A DNA stretch of 64,000 bases from an uncultured Kineothrix sp. (GCA_910588855.1 CAJUSR010000009.1:1-64000); one strand, 5' to 3'; positions 34,827 through 44,600 are shown, numbered from the stretch's first letter. Numbers and translations: made by a program. The notes: generated by a model from the letters alone, not told the origin.

Positions 34827-35520
34827 GATTCCGGCACCACTCGGTATATACCCTGTTTAAAGTAACGGACATAATTGCAAGGATATTGGCGTAAATGGCA
34901 TTTTCGGGCCATGTTGCGTAGATTTCGGAAGAAGCCACATTTTTAATGTAATCTTTGTATTTTACATAATAATTAGGGGCGGTATTGTCGGAAGGGGTTC
35001 CGTCGTGGACAACGACATATTCCGGTATCACCACCCTGCTAAGTACGATTTCCCCGGTTTCGTCTATCGGTTTGATTTCGTCTTCCGGGATTTTCGGAGG
35101 ATATTCCCCATATAGCGTATGATCTGGGATGACTATCGTTTCCTCTTCTTCCTGCTCCACCTCTACAGGGTTCATGGAAATGGGCTGCAATGCCAGGGCA
35201 TCCGGCAGGATTTCTGTTCCGGATACCATAACCGGCTCATATCCGGGCGCAGTTACTTCAATATTATATTCCGAATAAGGCTGTGACGCCCCCGGTTCCA
35301 GACTGTACTCCAAAGGCGGCGAAGGCAGTGAAATTTCCTCCGTCTGCCCCGAGATATCGGTATTCAATGTCTCTATGGCAGCATCCGGCATTCCTTTATA
35401 AGAAATCTTTACCGTAGCGTCCGTAACCGGAAGCAAGCCGATAGATGACGTCACACTGACTTTCAGCCTTCCGGTATCCGGCCCGGCATTCTGTGCGGCA
35501 TGTATTATATTTACGGGCAT
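34827..35520 (-). pseudogene. N-terminal part of the interrupted SpoIID-like/peptidoglycan-binding protein
   Basis: It starts MPVNIIHAAQNAGPDTGRLK, followed by a beta-sandwich like carboxypeptidase-regulatory domains (about 18-115), a Glu/Pro linker, and the beginning of a SpoIID-type domain (YVKYKDYIKNVASSEIYATW, then AIYANILAIMSVTLNRVYTEW). The open frame continues into the insert to 34759 through about 20 unrelated residues. The AGAGG ribosome-binding site is part of a hairpin (35525-35566). With the segment at 32985-33568 it makes a protein of about 425 residues. Confidence 0.8.
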
Positions 35521-35524
35521 AATG

Positions 35525-35566
35525 AAACCTCTGCATATACGTTTACCCCATTATATGCAGAGGTTT
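35525..35566. terminator. strong hairpin upstream of the SpoIID-like gene
   Basis: AAACCTCTGCATAT (35525-35538) pairs perfectly with ATATGCAGAGGTTT (35553-35566). It may terminate htpG, whose stop is 63 bp away. The AGAGG ribosome-binding site of the downstream gene is inside the 3' arm, so the fold would hide it. Confidence 0.55.
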
Positions 35567-35628
35567 TCCTGACTGTGAAATACTTATTGCTTAACCTTTC
35601 CACAACTCAAGGTTTCGCCGTTATACTT

Positions 35629-37821
35629 CTATTTTGTAAGAAGCAGCATAATATCATTGCTCCTTGCGATAAATTTCGTCATTGCTTCCGGTTTCAGCGG
35701 TGCGTTCTGAAGAAGGGCCAAGTCATAAAGCTGTTCGCAAATCATTTCCACGTTATCCCCTTCTTTGTGATCCAAAACGTATTCTACCAATGGATGGCTC
35801 GCATTCAGGACAAGGGTTTCCCCTTCCTGCCCAAATCCCATATCCATGCCGTTTACCGCGTACATCCTCATCATATCCTGCATACGCCTGCTTTCCTCGG
35901 AAACGGTAATCATGGAAGAAATCTGTTTGTTTTTCAGCATTTCCACCTTCACGGACAGATTGTCCTTTTTCAAGGCTTTCTTCATAATCTTCGCAATCTC
36001 TTCCGCCTGCTCCTCCATCTCCTTTGCTGCCTTCTTGGAAGTTTTTGTTTTGAAGGAATCCGTCAAATCCGCATCAATACGCTGGAACTTAATCCCTTCA
36101 TTTTTTGCTTCCAACTGGGAAATAAACGGCTGGTCAATATTGTGGGTTAAGATAACCGCATCCATTTTCGCAGATTTAAACATATTGATATACTGGCTCT
36201 GCTGCTGTTCATCGGTTACGTAATAAATCACCTTTTCTTTTTTCTCTTCTTCCCCGTCTTCTATGTCCTCATCGTCAGAAGCACTGCTGCCGTCCGCATT
36301 TACCACTTCAGCTTCCACCTTATTGCCGTCTTCGTCAACAGCCTTCGCTTCATTCCCGTCTTCGGATGCCGCCTCCGGTTCCTTGCTGCCATCTTCCGTT
36401 ACGGTTCCTTCTTCCTTATTGCCATCCTCCCCTGTCTTCGCCGTTTCTTCCTTGCTGCCTTCCGCTGTGCCGTCTGTCTCCTGTGCATCCGTCTTGTTCA
36501 CATCCAGACATTCCGGCAATGTCAGGTATTTGCCATCCAGATTCTTGAAAAGAATATAATCGGTCATCTTTTCGCAGAACTTATCGTCCTTTAAGCAGCC
36601 GAATTTGATAAACGGGCTGATATCATCCCAATATTTATCATATTCTTCTTTTTCCGTTTTGCACATGCCGGATAATTTGTCCGCCACTTTCTTGGAAATA
36701 TAGTCGGAAATCTTTTTCACAAACCCATCGTTTTGCAATGCGCTCCTGGAAACGTTCAGCGGCAAATCCGGGCAGTCTATCACACCCTTGAGCAAAAGCA
36801 GAAATTCAGGGATAACCTCTTTAATATTATCTGCAATAAACACCTGATTGTTGTACAGTTTAATCGTTCCTTCAATGGATTCATATTCCATATTGATTTT
36901 CGGGAAGTATAAAATCCCCTTTAAATTAAAAGGATAATCCATATTCAAATGAATCCAGAACAACGGTTCCTTGTAATCCTGGAATACTTTGCGGTAAAAT
37001 TCCAAATATTCCTCTTTCGTACATTCGTTAGGATGCTTCGTCCAAAGAGGAGCCGTCTCGTTTAAAAGTTCCGGACGTTTCACAATTTTCAGCTTCTGTT
37101 CGTCTTCCTCTTTTTCCTTCGCAATTTCCTCTACCACAGTATCCGTATCCAGTTTTTCTTCTTCTTTGATAATCTGGGTTTCCGTGGTGTTTGCTTTGGA
37201 AAGGTAAATTTCCGTCGGCATAAAGGAGCAATACTTTTTAATCACTTCCCTTGCCTTATATTCGTTGCAGAACTCCAGGCAGTCCTCATTGATAAAAAGC
37301 GTCACCTCCGTACCTACTTCCGTCCTGCCGCCTTCCTCCATGTCAAATTCTGTGCCGCCGTCGCATTCCCAATGTACCGGTTTGGCGCCTTCCTTATATG
37401 AAAGGGTATCAATGTGTACCTGATCCGCCACCATAAATGCGGAATAAAAGCCCAACCCAAAATGACCGATTATCTGGTCTTCGTTTGTCTTGTCCTTATA
37501 TTTTTCAAAAAAGTCCGTTGCCCCGGAAAAAGCAATCTGATTGATATACTCCTCCACTTCATCCGCCGTCATACCAATGCCGTTGTCGATAAATTTCAGA
37601 GTTTTTTCCTCCGGATTTACAACCACCTGTATCTTCGCCTTATAATCATCCGCCAGGGTACATTCCCCCATCATTTCCAATTTCTTCAATTTCGTAATCG
37701 CATCGCATCCGTTGGAAATCAATTCCCTCATAAAAATATCATGGTCGGAATACAGCCATTTTTTTATAATGGGAAAAATATTATCGCTGTTTATTGATAA
37801 GTTGCCGTGTTTTGCTGCCAT
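35629..37821 (-). CDS. htpG: HtpG (Hsp90) with an unusual acidic insertion
   Basis: ATP-dependent chaperone. The GHKL ATPase domain is complete: MRELISNGCDAITK (31-44, catalytic Glu33 and Asn37), DNGIGMTADE (79-88) and GHFGLGFYSAFM (119-130). Middle and C-terminal domains follow. At 730 residues it is about 90-100 longer than usual; the surplus is residues 441-530 (36232-36501), made of Glu/Asp/Gly/Lys-rich repeats such as EDGNK and ADGS, just before VIYYVTDEQQQSQY. The promoter has a CIRCE operator, so HrcA control is expected. Start ATG follows AAAAGGGAGTGGCG. Confidence 0.96.
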   Translation of the reverse strand: MAAKHGNLSINSDNIFPIIKKWLYSDHDIFMRELISNGCDAITKLKKLEMMGECTLADDYKAKIQVVVNPEEKTLKFIDNGIGMTADEVEEYINQIAFSGATDFFEKYKDKTNEDQIIGHFGLGFYSAFMVADQVHIDTLSYKEGAKPVHWECDGGTEFDMEEGGRTEVGTEVTLFINEDCLEFCNEYKAREVIKKYCSFMPTEIYLSKANTTETQIIKEEEKLDTDTVVEEIAKEKEEDEQKLKIVKRPELLNETAPLWTKHPNECTKEEYLEFYRKVFQDYKEPLFWIHLNMDYPFNLKGILYFPKINMEYESIEGTIKLYNNQVFIADNIKEVIPEFLLLLKGVIDCPDLPLNVSRSALQNDGFVKKISDYISKKVADKLSGMCKTEKEEYDKYWDDISPFIKFGCLKDDKFCEKMTDYILFKNLDGKYLTLPECLDVNKTDAQETDGTAEGSKEETAKTGEDGNKEEGTVTEDGSKEPEAASEDGNEAKAVDEDGNKVEAEVVNADGSSASDDEDIEDGEEEKKEKVIYYVTDEQQQSQYINMFKSAKMDAVILTHNIDQPFISQLEAKNEGIKFQRIDADLTDSFKTKTSKKAAKEMEEQAEEIAKIMKKALKKDNLSVKVEMLKNKQISSMITVSEESRRMQDMMRMYAVNGMDMGFGQEGETLVLNASHPLVEYVLDHKEGDNVEMICEQLYDLALLQNAPLKPEAMTKFIARSNDIMLLLTK
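36232..36501 (-). other. acidic low-complexity insertion within htpG
   Basis: It encodes about 90 residues between the middle and C-terminal domains. Degenerate EDGNKxE / EDGSK units imply growth by short tandem duplication. The frame is maintained on both sides. Confidence 0.8.
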
Positions 37822-37862
37822 AAATGCGCCACTCCCTTTTCTTTTTTCTTAACTTGATATTT

Positions 37863-37891
37863 AGTTTAATTCCATAAAAAGAAAAAGTCAA
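37863..37891 (-). promoter_or_regulatory. htpG: htpG promoter
   Basis: On the minus strand: TTGACT (37886-37891), 17-bp spacer, TAAACT (37863-37868), about 42 bp from the ATG and 7 bp downstream of CIRCE. Confidence 0.75.
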
Positions 37892-37898
37892 GAAAAAA

Positions 37899-37925
37899 TT
37901 AGCACTCATTTAAAACGAGTGCTAA
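37899..37925 (-). promoter_or_regulatory. CIRCE heat-shock operator (HrcA site)
   Basis: TTAGCACTC-N9-GAGTGCTAA is the exact CIRCE consensus, placed directly upstream of the htpG -35 box. HrcA repression of htpG is implied; most Firmicutes keep CIRCE at groESL and dnaK. Confidence 0.95.
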
Positions 37926-38115
37926 TAATCCATTGTTTTTCCCATAAATACGGGCTTTTATACATTTCTAAAATTTTTGTAAATTCGGTTTTTATACCCA
38001 ATCTCCATGATACAGAAGTGGCTGCCTCATATATTTTGTGCCCTCCTCCGGACTATGACTCCGGGCAATGATTCCGGGCATCACCGCAGGGCAATTCTCC
38101 CGGCGCCCAGAGTTT

Positions 38116-39231
38116 TTATTGCAAATCCTTAAAATACTCGCCGTAGATATCAAAAAAATTGGAGGTTTTTATCTCAGGGTCATTTAGGAACGTAACGCTA
38201 TTCCACAATTCTTCGTTTAAATTCCTTGTCAGGGATCTCACAAAAGTATCATACTCCTGCCCGAACACTTCCTTTTTCCTCTCCTCCACAATCTTCACTT
38301 TATTGGCATCCGTCTCCGTCCGGTCGAAGGTGGTAATACATTTAATAATATGGTAGCCGTATTTTGTCTCTATGATATCGCTGATTTCCCCTGTTCCCAG
38401 ATTAAATGCCGCATTCTCAAAATTTTCTTCCATATCTCCTTTGCCAAAAGAATAAGTGCCCTTATTATCTTCGCTGTACTTTTCAATCAACTGCTCAAAA
38501 TCCGTATCTTCCTGCCTGGCCAGATCCAACACTTCCTTCGCCCTCTCATAAGCCTTTGCCTTGGCGTTTTCCGTATACTCTATCCTTGCGCCGGTGCCGT
38601 CCAAGGCATATGTTTTCACCAGCACATGCTGGACTGTAATAGTCCGCGCTTCGTCATCGCTGATTTCCGGATTGATATCCCTTATGATAAACTGATACAC
38701 CTTATTTGCCAAAGCATATTCCGCATATAACCCGGCTATGACTTCTTCCGTCACACCCATCTGCACTTTTTCCGTATCGTTCAAAGAAGAAAAATATGCC
38801 TTTGCCGCCTCCTTTGCCATCTCTGTTTCCTGATCCGACAACTCCACCCCATGCTCTTTCGCCAAAAGGTTCATTGTCTTAATCTGGGCAATCCTCGCCA
38901 AAGCGGTATCCTTGATATTCTGTTCCAGCGTAACCCCTTCCGCATTGGCCTTCCATATTTCCGGGCCATACACGCTTTCATACTGGTTCTGGGAATTGGT
39001 CAGATATACCATAATTTCCGGCAGGCGGCAGGAGATTCCTTCAATCCGGAAGATTTCGTCCTTGGCAAAACCGGTCGTCAACACCACTTTTGTATTGTTG
39101 TCCACCGGGGCGCCGCAGCCTGCAGAAACACCGGACAGCCATATGGACACCGCCAATACTGCCAGATGCCGGCTCGCCCTGTTTCTGCTTTTCCATCCTT
39201 TTTCCTTTTCCTTTTTTTTATCCCAAAGCAC
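38116..39231 (-). CDS. PrsA-like lipoprotein peptidyl-prolyl isomerase
   Basis: This 371-residue protein has a signal peptide and lipobox SAGC (Cys39). A SurA-like N-terminal helical part (about 70-190) precedes a parvulin domain (about 195-300) with TVQHVLVKTYALD, QLIEKYSEDNKGTYSFGKGD and GTGEISDIIETKYGYHIIK. It folds exported proteins at the membrane surface. A GTG start is used, preceded by AAGAAGAG. It begins 6 bp after the flavoprotein stop, so it is likely in the sbcD-sbcC-flavoprotein-prsA transcript. Confidence 0.9.
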   Translation of the reverse strand: MLWDKKKEKEKGWKSRNRASRHLAVLAVSIWLSGVSAGCGAPVDNNTKVVLTTGFAKDEIFRIEGISCRLPEIMVYLTNSQNQYESVYGPEIWKANAEGVTLEQNIKDTALARIAQIKTMNLLAKEHGVELSDQETEMAKEAAKAYFSSLNDTEKVQMGVTEEVIAGLYAEYALANKVYQFIIRDINPEISDDEARTITVQHVLVKTYALDGTGARIEYTENAKAKAYERAKEVLDLARQEDTDFEQLIEKYSEDNKGTYSFGKGDMEENFENAAFNLGTGEISDIIETKYGYHIIKCITTFDRTETDANKVKIVEERKKEVFGQEYDTFVRSLTRNLNEELWNSVTFLNDPEIKTSNFFDIYGEYFKDLQ

Positions 39232-39237
39232 CTCTTC

Positions 39238-40638
39238 TTAATCCATCCCTTTCAGAATACTCCTTGCTACGCTGATGCCGTTCGCCGATGCCTGCTGCAG
39301 CCCCCTCGTCACCCCGGCGCCGTCGCCAATAGCGCGCAAGCCTTTAATGCTCGTCTCAAATTCTTTGTTCACCACTACGCGGTTAGAATAGAACTTTACT
39401 TCCACCCCGTAAAGAAGCGTCTCGTCCGAGGCGATGCCCGGCGTTACCTTATCCAGTGCCTCCAACATCTCCTGGATATCGACCATAATCCTATGCGGAA
39501 ATACCAAAGACAAGTCCCCGGGTACCGCATCCTTTAATGTCGGGATAATGTTATTACGGCAAAGCCTTTCCTCCGTCGTCCTTCTGCCTCTCTTAAAATC
39601 GCCGAAGGTCTGCACCATAATCTTGCCGCCGCAAAGCATGTTGGAAAGCTGCGCAATCTGTTTCCCATACTCAATCGGCGTCTTAAAAGGTTTGGTAAAG
39701 TTCTTCGAGATTAAAATCGCAAAATTCGTATTATTCGTCTTATAATCTTTGGACTTATAGGCATGTCCGTTTACCACTGCCAGCCCGCCTTCATAATATT
39801 CCGTAGCCACTTCGCCGGAAGGGTTGGTACAGAAAGTCCGCGCCTTATCGTCAAAAGTAGGGGTATACAATACCAGCTTGGCTTCATACAAGTTTTCATT
39901 CAAAAACTGCATGACCTCATCCCGCACTTCCACGCGGACACCGATATCCACTGTACCCGGCATTGTCTCAATACCGATTTCCCCGCATTTATCCTTAAAC
40001 CAGTCCGCGCCTTCCCGCCCTACGGCAGATACAATTTCCTCCGCATAAAAAGTTTCCCCTTTTTCGGTTTCTATGCCGACGGCTTTGCCGTCTTCCACCA
40101 ATATTTTATCCACCATCGTGTGAAACAGCAGAGTAACCCCTTCTTCTTCCAGATGGTGCTGCAATTTGGAATAAATTTTATACCCTTCCTCCGTACCCAG
40201 ATGGCGGATTGGGCATTCAACCAATTTCAAATTGGCGTTAATAGCCTTTCTGCGGATTTCCCGGATTTCTTTTTCTTTATCCACTCCGTAAACACTGGTA
40301 TCCGCCCCGAATTTCAAATATATGCTGTCCGATTCATGAATCAGTTTCGCCGTCTCCTCATATCCCAAAATCGCCGGAAGATTGCCGCCCACATCCGGGG
40401 AAAGGGAAAGCTTCCCGTCGGAAAAAGCGCCTGCCCCGGCAAAACCTGTGGTAATGGAGCAAGGCTTACAGCCCACACATTGTTTGGTTGTCCTTTTCGG
40501 GCAGCTCCTCTTTTCAATCGACCGCCCCTTTTCTACCAGCAGCACCTTCAAGCCTTTCCTTTGCCGCATTAACTCATACGCACAAAAAATGCCCCCCGGC
40601 CCTGCACCGATAATAATTACATCATACTTATTTTCCAT
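39238..40638 (-). CDS. FAD-dependent oxidoreductase (NAD(P)/FAD dehydrogenase family)
   Basis: From MENKYDVIIIGAGPGG (FAD-binding GxGxxG at 11-16) the protein is 466 residues; the frame extends 35 codons upstream but without family features. A Cys cluster CPKRTTKQCVGCKPC lies near 47-61, and GAGAFSDGKLSLSPDVGG near 67-84 is characteristic of this uncharacterised dehydrogenase family common in Firmicutes. A second dinucleotide segment ends GLRAIGDGAGVTRGLQQA near the C-terminus. The substrate is unknown. It lies directly after sbcC. Confidence 0.88.
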   Translation of the reverse strand: MENKYDVIIIGAGPGGIFCAYELMRQRKGLKVLLVEKGRSIEKRSCPKRTTKQCVGCKPCSITTGFAGAGAFSDGKLSLSPDVGGNLPAILGYEETAKLIHESDSIYLKFGADTSVYGVDKEKEIREIRRKAINANLKLVECPIRHLGTEEGYKIYSKLQHHLEEEGVTLLFHTMVDKILVEDGKAVGIETEKGETFYAEEIVSAVGREGADWFKDKCGEIGIETMPGTVDIGVRVEVRDEVMQFLNENLYEAKLVLYTPTFDDKARTFCTNPSGEVATEYYEGGLAVVNGHAYKSKDYKTNNTNFAILISKNFTKPFKTPIEYGKQIAQLSNMLCGGKIMVQTFGDFKRGRRTTEERLCRNNIIPTLKDAVPGDLSLVFPHRIMVDIQEMLEALDKVTPGIASDETLLYGVEVKFYSNRVVVNKEFETSIKGLRAIGDGAGVTRGLQQASANGISVARSILKGMD

Positions 40639-40732
40639 ATCCGACACCTCGTCTTCCTTTTTCCCGCTTTCCCCCTGCCCGGTCACAGGCGCAGATTCCG
40701 TTTCGCCTGCCGAAGCACTTAACCCATTTAAA

Positions 40733-43354
40733 CTATACCACAACTTCCACCTTGCTGCCTACATTTGTTTTCGTAATTATAATCTGCTTTTCAATTTTCT
40801 CCGATAATTCAGGCACATGGGATATAATCCCAATCAGCCGGTCTTTCTCCACCAACGACATCAACGTCTGACATGCCTGTTCCAAAGACTCCCCGTCTAA
40901 AGCCCCAAACCCTTCATCAATGAATAACGTATCCACACGGATTCCGCCGCTGTAGCCCTGTATCACATCGCTCATTCCAAGGGCAAGGGCAAGGGATGCT
41001 TTGAAGCATTCCCCTCCTGACAACGTTTTCACTGGACGGTATTTGCCGGTATAGTAATCCAAGACCTGCATTTCCAGATTGTCCTTCACCCGCCCGTCGC
41101 TGATTTCCTCCATTCTGGAAAGTTCAAACCGTCCTCCCGTCATCTTTGCCAGCCTTACATTGGCTGCCCTCAAAATTTCTTCAAAATACCCTGCCATCAC
41201 ATATTGTTCAAACACCAGCCTTCTTGCGTTGTTCCCGGAAACCATATTATCCAAATCCTTTACAATGCCGTATTCCTTTTCCAAACCGTCAAGCTGCTTT
41301 TCCTTGTCTTTCAAAGATTTCCCGATTTTTTTCACTTCCCGCAGGCTATGGTTTTGGGCATTCAGTAAATCGAAAGCTTTTTGCTTCTGTCTGTTTTTTT
41401 CTTCCCACAGCCCCTTTAGCCCGGCTATATCCTCCTTCCCCTTCCCTTTCGTCTCATCCTCCAGAGAAAGGATCCTACCCTCTGCCGCCTGCAGTTTCGC
41501 ATAGTATTCTTTTATCTTTCTTTCCTTTTCTTCTATTTCCTTTGCCGGACGCAGCGCAGCTTCATATTGCTGTCCGGATGCAAAACCTGCCTTTTGATAC
41601 CCTTCCACAAATTGTTTCTCCAGTTTCTCCTTCTTCTCCTTTTGATGTATCGCTTCCTGAGTATCTTTGGAAAGCTGTTTTTTCTTTTCCTCTATCTGTA
41701 CTTGCAGCGTATGGTAATGTTTTAATATTTCCTCATATTCTTTTTCCGTCATTGTATCCGTGATTTTCCGTATATCTTCCGGCATCTGCCCAAGGCCACG
41801 CCCCAGCTTTGCCATCGTCTCCATCCACTCTTCCTGCTGCTTCCTTTGGCTTTCCGCCTCCCCTTTACAGCCCGCTGCCCTGCCGTGAAGTTTCATCAAC
41901 TGTTCCCTTTCTGTTTCGTATTGCTTCTGCAGCCTTTGGAGCCCTTCTTCGTCCATGACTTCCTTCGCCGCCTCAGCCACATGGGGATGCACTAAGGAAC
42001 CGCATACCGGGCAGGGCTCCCCTTCCCGTATCTGGCGCGCTGCAATGCCCACCACTGCCCTTTTATAGGTTAAGTCCGCCGTCTCAAATTCCTTTTTCTT
42101 CTTCTCCGTCACCTCTTCCTGGGCAAGATAACTTTTTTGCAAATTTTCCAGCTCTTCTTCTTTCTTCTTCATCCATCGTTCCGATTCCTGCAGCTTTTTT
42201 CCCAATTCTTTATAGGAAAACAACCGTTCATAAGCAGCCTTAATTTCTTCTTGCCTTTCATAATAGCTTTTCCGTTTTTCCCATTCTATTGCAAGAGTCC
42301 CCAGTTCTTTTTCATTTTCTTTTCTTTTCCTCTCCATAGAAGCCAGCAAATCCCCGGCATTTCTCCAATTCAGGTAGTCTTCCCGCAAAGCGGCCGCTTT
42401 CCCTGCCTCTTTCAGCTCTTTTTCCACCCGCTCTATTTCCTCTTTGCCGTTAAGCAGCCCTCTTTTTTCTTCCCACATCTCTTCCAGCTTTTTGAGTTTC
42501 CCGTTTATCTGCTCTGCCTCTTTTATCTTTTCCGCCATTGTGGCTGTTTCCTTTTCACAGACAGAATAATCGGCTTCCGCTTTTGTCAATGTTTCCCGAT
42601 AATGCACCGCCATTGTTTCTAACCCGTCGATGATTTCCTTATAATTGCGGTTTTCTCCCGCCAGCATAACGGCAAGAGCCTCTTCTTCCCCCGCATCTCC
42701 CATACGGAGCATATGGATATCCTCATCCATCCTGTTTCTGCATTCCATGATTTTCTTATAAATATCCCCTGCCCGGTTCTTTAATATGCCCGCAAAACGG
42801 TCATACACGGAGGTGGAAAAAATCTCCCGGAAAATTTTTGTTTTTTCCGCCGGGGAAGCGATTAAAAGTTTGGCAAACTCCCCTTGGGCAATCATGGAAA
42901 TCTGCTTGAACTGCCGGTAATCCAAAATCAGGATTTCCTGGATTTTACGGTTTACCTCATTGCTGCCTTCCACTGTTTTCCCATCCGGCAGATATAGCGC
43001 CGCTTTCTCTTTTTCCTTTGTATAAGCGCTCTTGCCTCCTTTCTTTTTCTTCGGGCGCATATATTCCGGGTTCCTTACAATCCGGTATTCCTTCCCGCCG
43101 TGCTGCATCACAAATTCCACAAAAGTGACGGTATCTTCCTCTGCAAAGTCACTGCGCACACTGTTTTTTTCCCGCATACTTCCGCTCATATTCCCATAAA
43201 GCGCATAGGTAATGGCATCAAAAAGCGTAGTTTTCCCCGCTCCGGTAGCCCCCGTAATCAAAAAGAGCCCTCTGTCCTCTAATTTCGTAAAATCCACTTC
43301 CGTCTGCCCCTTATAAGGGCCCCAGCCGGACAAAACCAGTTTTTTCGGCTTCAT
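40733..43354 (-). CDS. sbcC: exonuclease subunit SbcC (Rad50-like)
   Basis: This 873-residue SMC-like ATPase of the SbcCD nuclease opens DNA ends and hairpins. Walker A GATGAGKTTLFDAITYALYG is near 35-54, long coiled coils surround the zinc-hook CPVCG (near 445), and the C-terminal signature LSGGECFKASLALALGMSD and Walker B TLFIDEGFGALDGE are intact. The ATG overlaps the sbcD stop (ATGA), so translation is coupled. Confidence 0.96.
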   Translation of the reverse strand: MKPKKLVLSGWGPYKGQTEVDFTKLEDRGLFLITGATGAGKTTLFDAITYALYGNMSGSMREKNSVRSDFAEEDTVTFVEFVMQHGGKEYRIVRNPEYMRPKKKKGGKSAYTKEKEKAALYLPDGKTVEGSNEVNRKIQEILILDYRQFKQISMIAQGEFAKLLIASPAEKTKIFREIFSTSVYDRFAGILKNRAGDIYKKIMECRNRMDEDIHMLRMGDAGEEEALAVMLAGENRNYKEIIDGLETMAVHYRETLTKAEADYSVCEKETATMAEKIKEAEQINGKLKKLEEMWEEKRGLLNGKEEIERVEKELKEAGKAAALREDYLNWRNAGDLLASMERKRKENEKELGTLAIEWEKRKSYYERQEEIKAAYERLFSYKELGKKLQESERWMKKKEEELENLQKSYLAQEEVTEKKKKEFETADLTYKRAVVGIAARQIREGEPCPVCGSLVHPHVAEAAKEVMDEEGLQRLQKQYETEREQLMKLHGRAAGCKGEAESQRKQQEEWMETMAKLGRGLGQMPEDIRKITDTMTEKEYEEILKHYHTLQVQIEEKKKQLSKDTQEAIHQKEKKEKLEKQFVEGYQKAGFASGQQYEAALRPAKEIEEKERKIKEYYAKLQAAEGRILSLEDETKGKGKEDIAGLKGLWEEKNRQKQKAFDLLNAQNHSLREVKKIGKSLKDKEKQLDGLEKEYGIVKDLDNMVSGNNARRLVFEQYVMAGYFEEILRAANVRLAKMTGGRFELSRMEEISDGRVKDNLEMQVLDYYTGKYRPVKTLSGGECFKASLALALGMSDVIQGYSGGIRVDTLFIDEGFGALDGESLEQACQTLMSLVEKDRLIGIISHVPELSEKIEKQIIITKTNVGSKVEVVV

Positions 43355-44556
43355 ACGTCCATCCCCTCCACTTCCTTTGCCTCCGCTTCTTTTGCCGCCT
43401 CTTCCACCACTTTCATCCGCCCTTCATCCGGTTTTTCTCCCCGTATCATCTCATAAAAACCCAAAAAAAGCTGCGGGATGCTTTTTTTCTTTTCTTCCGG
43501 GCGGCTTATATAATCCATACTTTCTTTTCTTTCATTTTTTGTCAGTAGAATCTGCATCACATTCGGATAAACGCTTCTAAGAGTACCGATTGGGTCAATC
43601 AATTCTTCCTCATCCGTCAGTTCTGCCCTAATATAATCTTCGGCCTGTGCCGCCCCCACCACCTCCGGCTGCATCAGCTCTTGCAATTTCCCCCGGATTC
43701 TCCGCATCTCATGCAGCGGTTTGATGGGTATCCGGCGCATGGTTACTTCCCCCTTTTTCCCCATTTCTATCAGATTTATCCCTTTTTCCTGCCCTGCTTC
43801 CGAAAAAGAATATGCCAAAGGCGCCCCTGCATAATAAACCTCCCGTTCTCCAATCTTCTGAGGTTTATGGATATGCCCCAAAGCCACATAGTCAAACCCG
43901 TCAAACAAAGAAGCTTCCACATTATCCAGACCCCCCACATGGATTGTCGTTTCCCCATCGGAAAGTTCCGGCTCCCTGCCCTGATCCGTCACAAAATAAT
44001 GGGTCACCAATACCCTTCGTATTCCGTCTTCCCCTTCCTTATTTGTGTTATCCTTATCCATGTCATCTTTATCTATATTATCTTCTTTCCCTCCCTTTTC
44101 CATAGAAAGCATATTCCCTACCGCTTCCCCGCTGGTTTTTGCCCCTACGGACGCAGGCTTTACAAAAGGCATCAAAACAAAAGACACGTTCCCATAAGTG
44201 TCCGCAATCTCCACTTTTTTTAGCTCTTCCTTGTAAACCCCCGCGATATAAATCCCTTCCTCTTCTAATATCGCGTCGGCAAAACCAAGCCTCTCCGGCG
44301 AATCGTGGTTGCCGCTTATCATAAGAACGGGAATCCCTGCCCTTACCATATCCGTCAAAAAATCGTTGAACAGGACTACCGCATCCGCAGGCGGAATTGC
44401 CCTATCATAAATATCTCCCGCAAGGACGAGGGCATCCGCCTTCTCCCTGCGGGAAATCTCATAAACCTGCTTTAAAATGTATCTTTGGTCTTCTATCATG
44501 GAAAAACCATTTACAATTTTCCCTATATGCAAATCCCCCGTGTGTACAAATTTCAT
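43351..44556 (-). CDS. sbcD: exonuclease subunit SbcD (Mre11-like)
   Basis: This 401-residue calcineurin-type phosphoesterase has metal ligands in HTGDLHIG (6-13), LVLAGDIYDR (43-52), ISGNHDSPERL (80-90), THYFV and ALGHIHKPQ (about 230-238). A short Asp/Asn/Lys-rich stretch (DNIDKDDMDKDNTNKEGEDG, about 156-175) is an unusual low-complexity loop between the fourth beta unit and the THYF motif. The ATG follows GGGGGATATGGC. sbcC overlaps its 3' end. Confidence 0.95.
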   Translation of the reverse strand: MKFVHTGDLHIGKIVNGFSMIEDQRYILKQVYEISRREKADALVLAGDIYDRAIPPADAVVLFNDFLTDMVRAGIPVLMISGNHDSPERLGFADAILEEEGIYIAGVYKEELKKVEIADTYGNVSFVLMPFVKPASVGAKTSGEAVGNMLSMEKGGKEDNIDKDDMDKDNTNKEGEDGIRRVLVTHYFVTDQGREPELSDGETTIHVGGLDNVEASLFDGFDYVALGHIHKPQKIGEREVYYAGAPLAYSFSEAGQEKGINLIEMGKKGEVTMRRIPIKPLHEMRRIRGKLQELMQPEVVGAAQAEDYIRAELTDEEELIDPIGTLRSVYPNVMQILLTKNERKESMDYISRPEEKKKSIPQLFLGFYEMIRGEKPDEGRMKVVEEAAKEAEAKEVEGMDV

Positions 44557-44600
44557 GCCATATCCCCCGTTTCTACGCAGCTTTTTGCGGCGGTCCGAAT

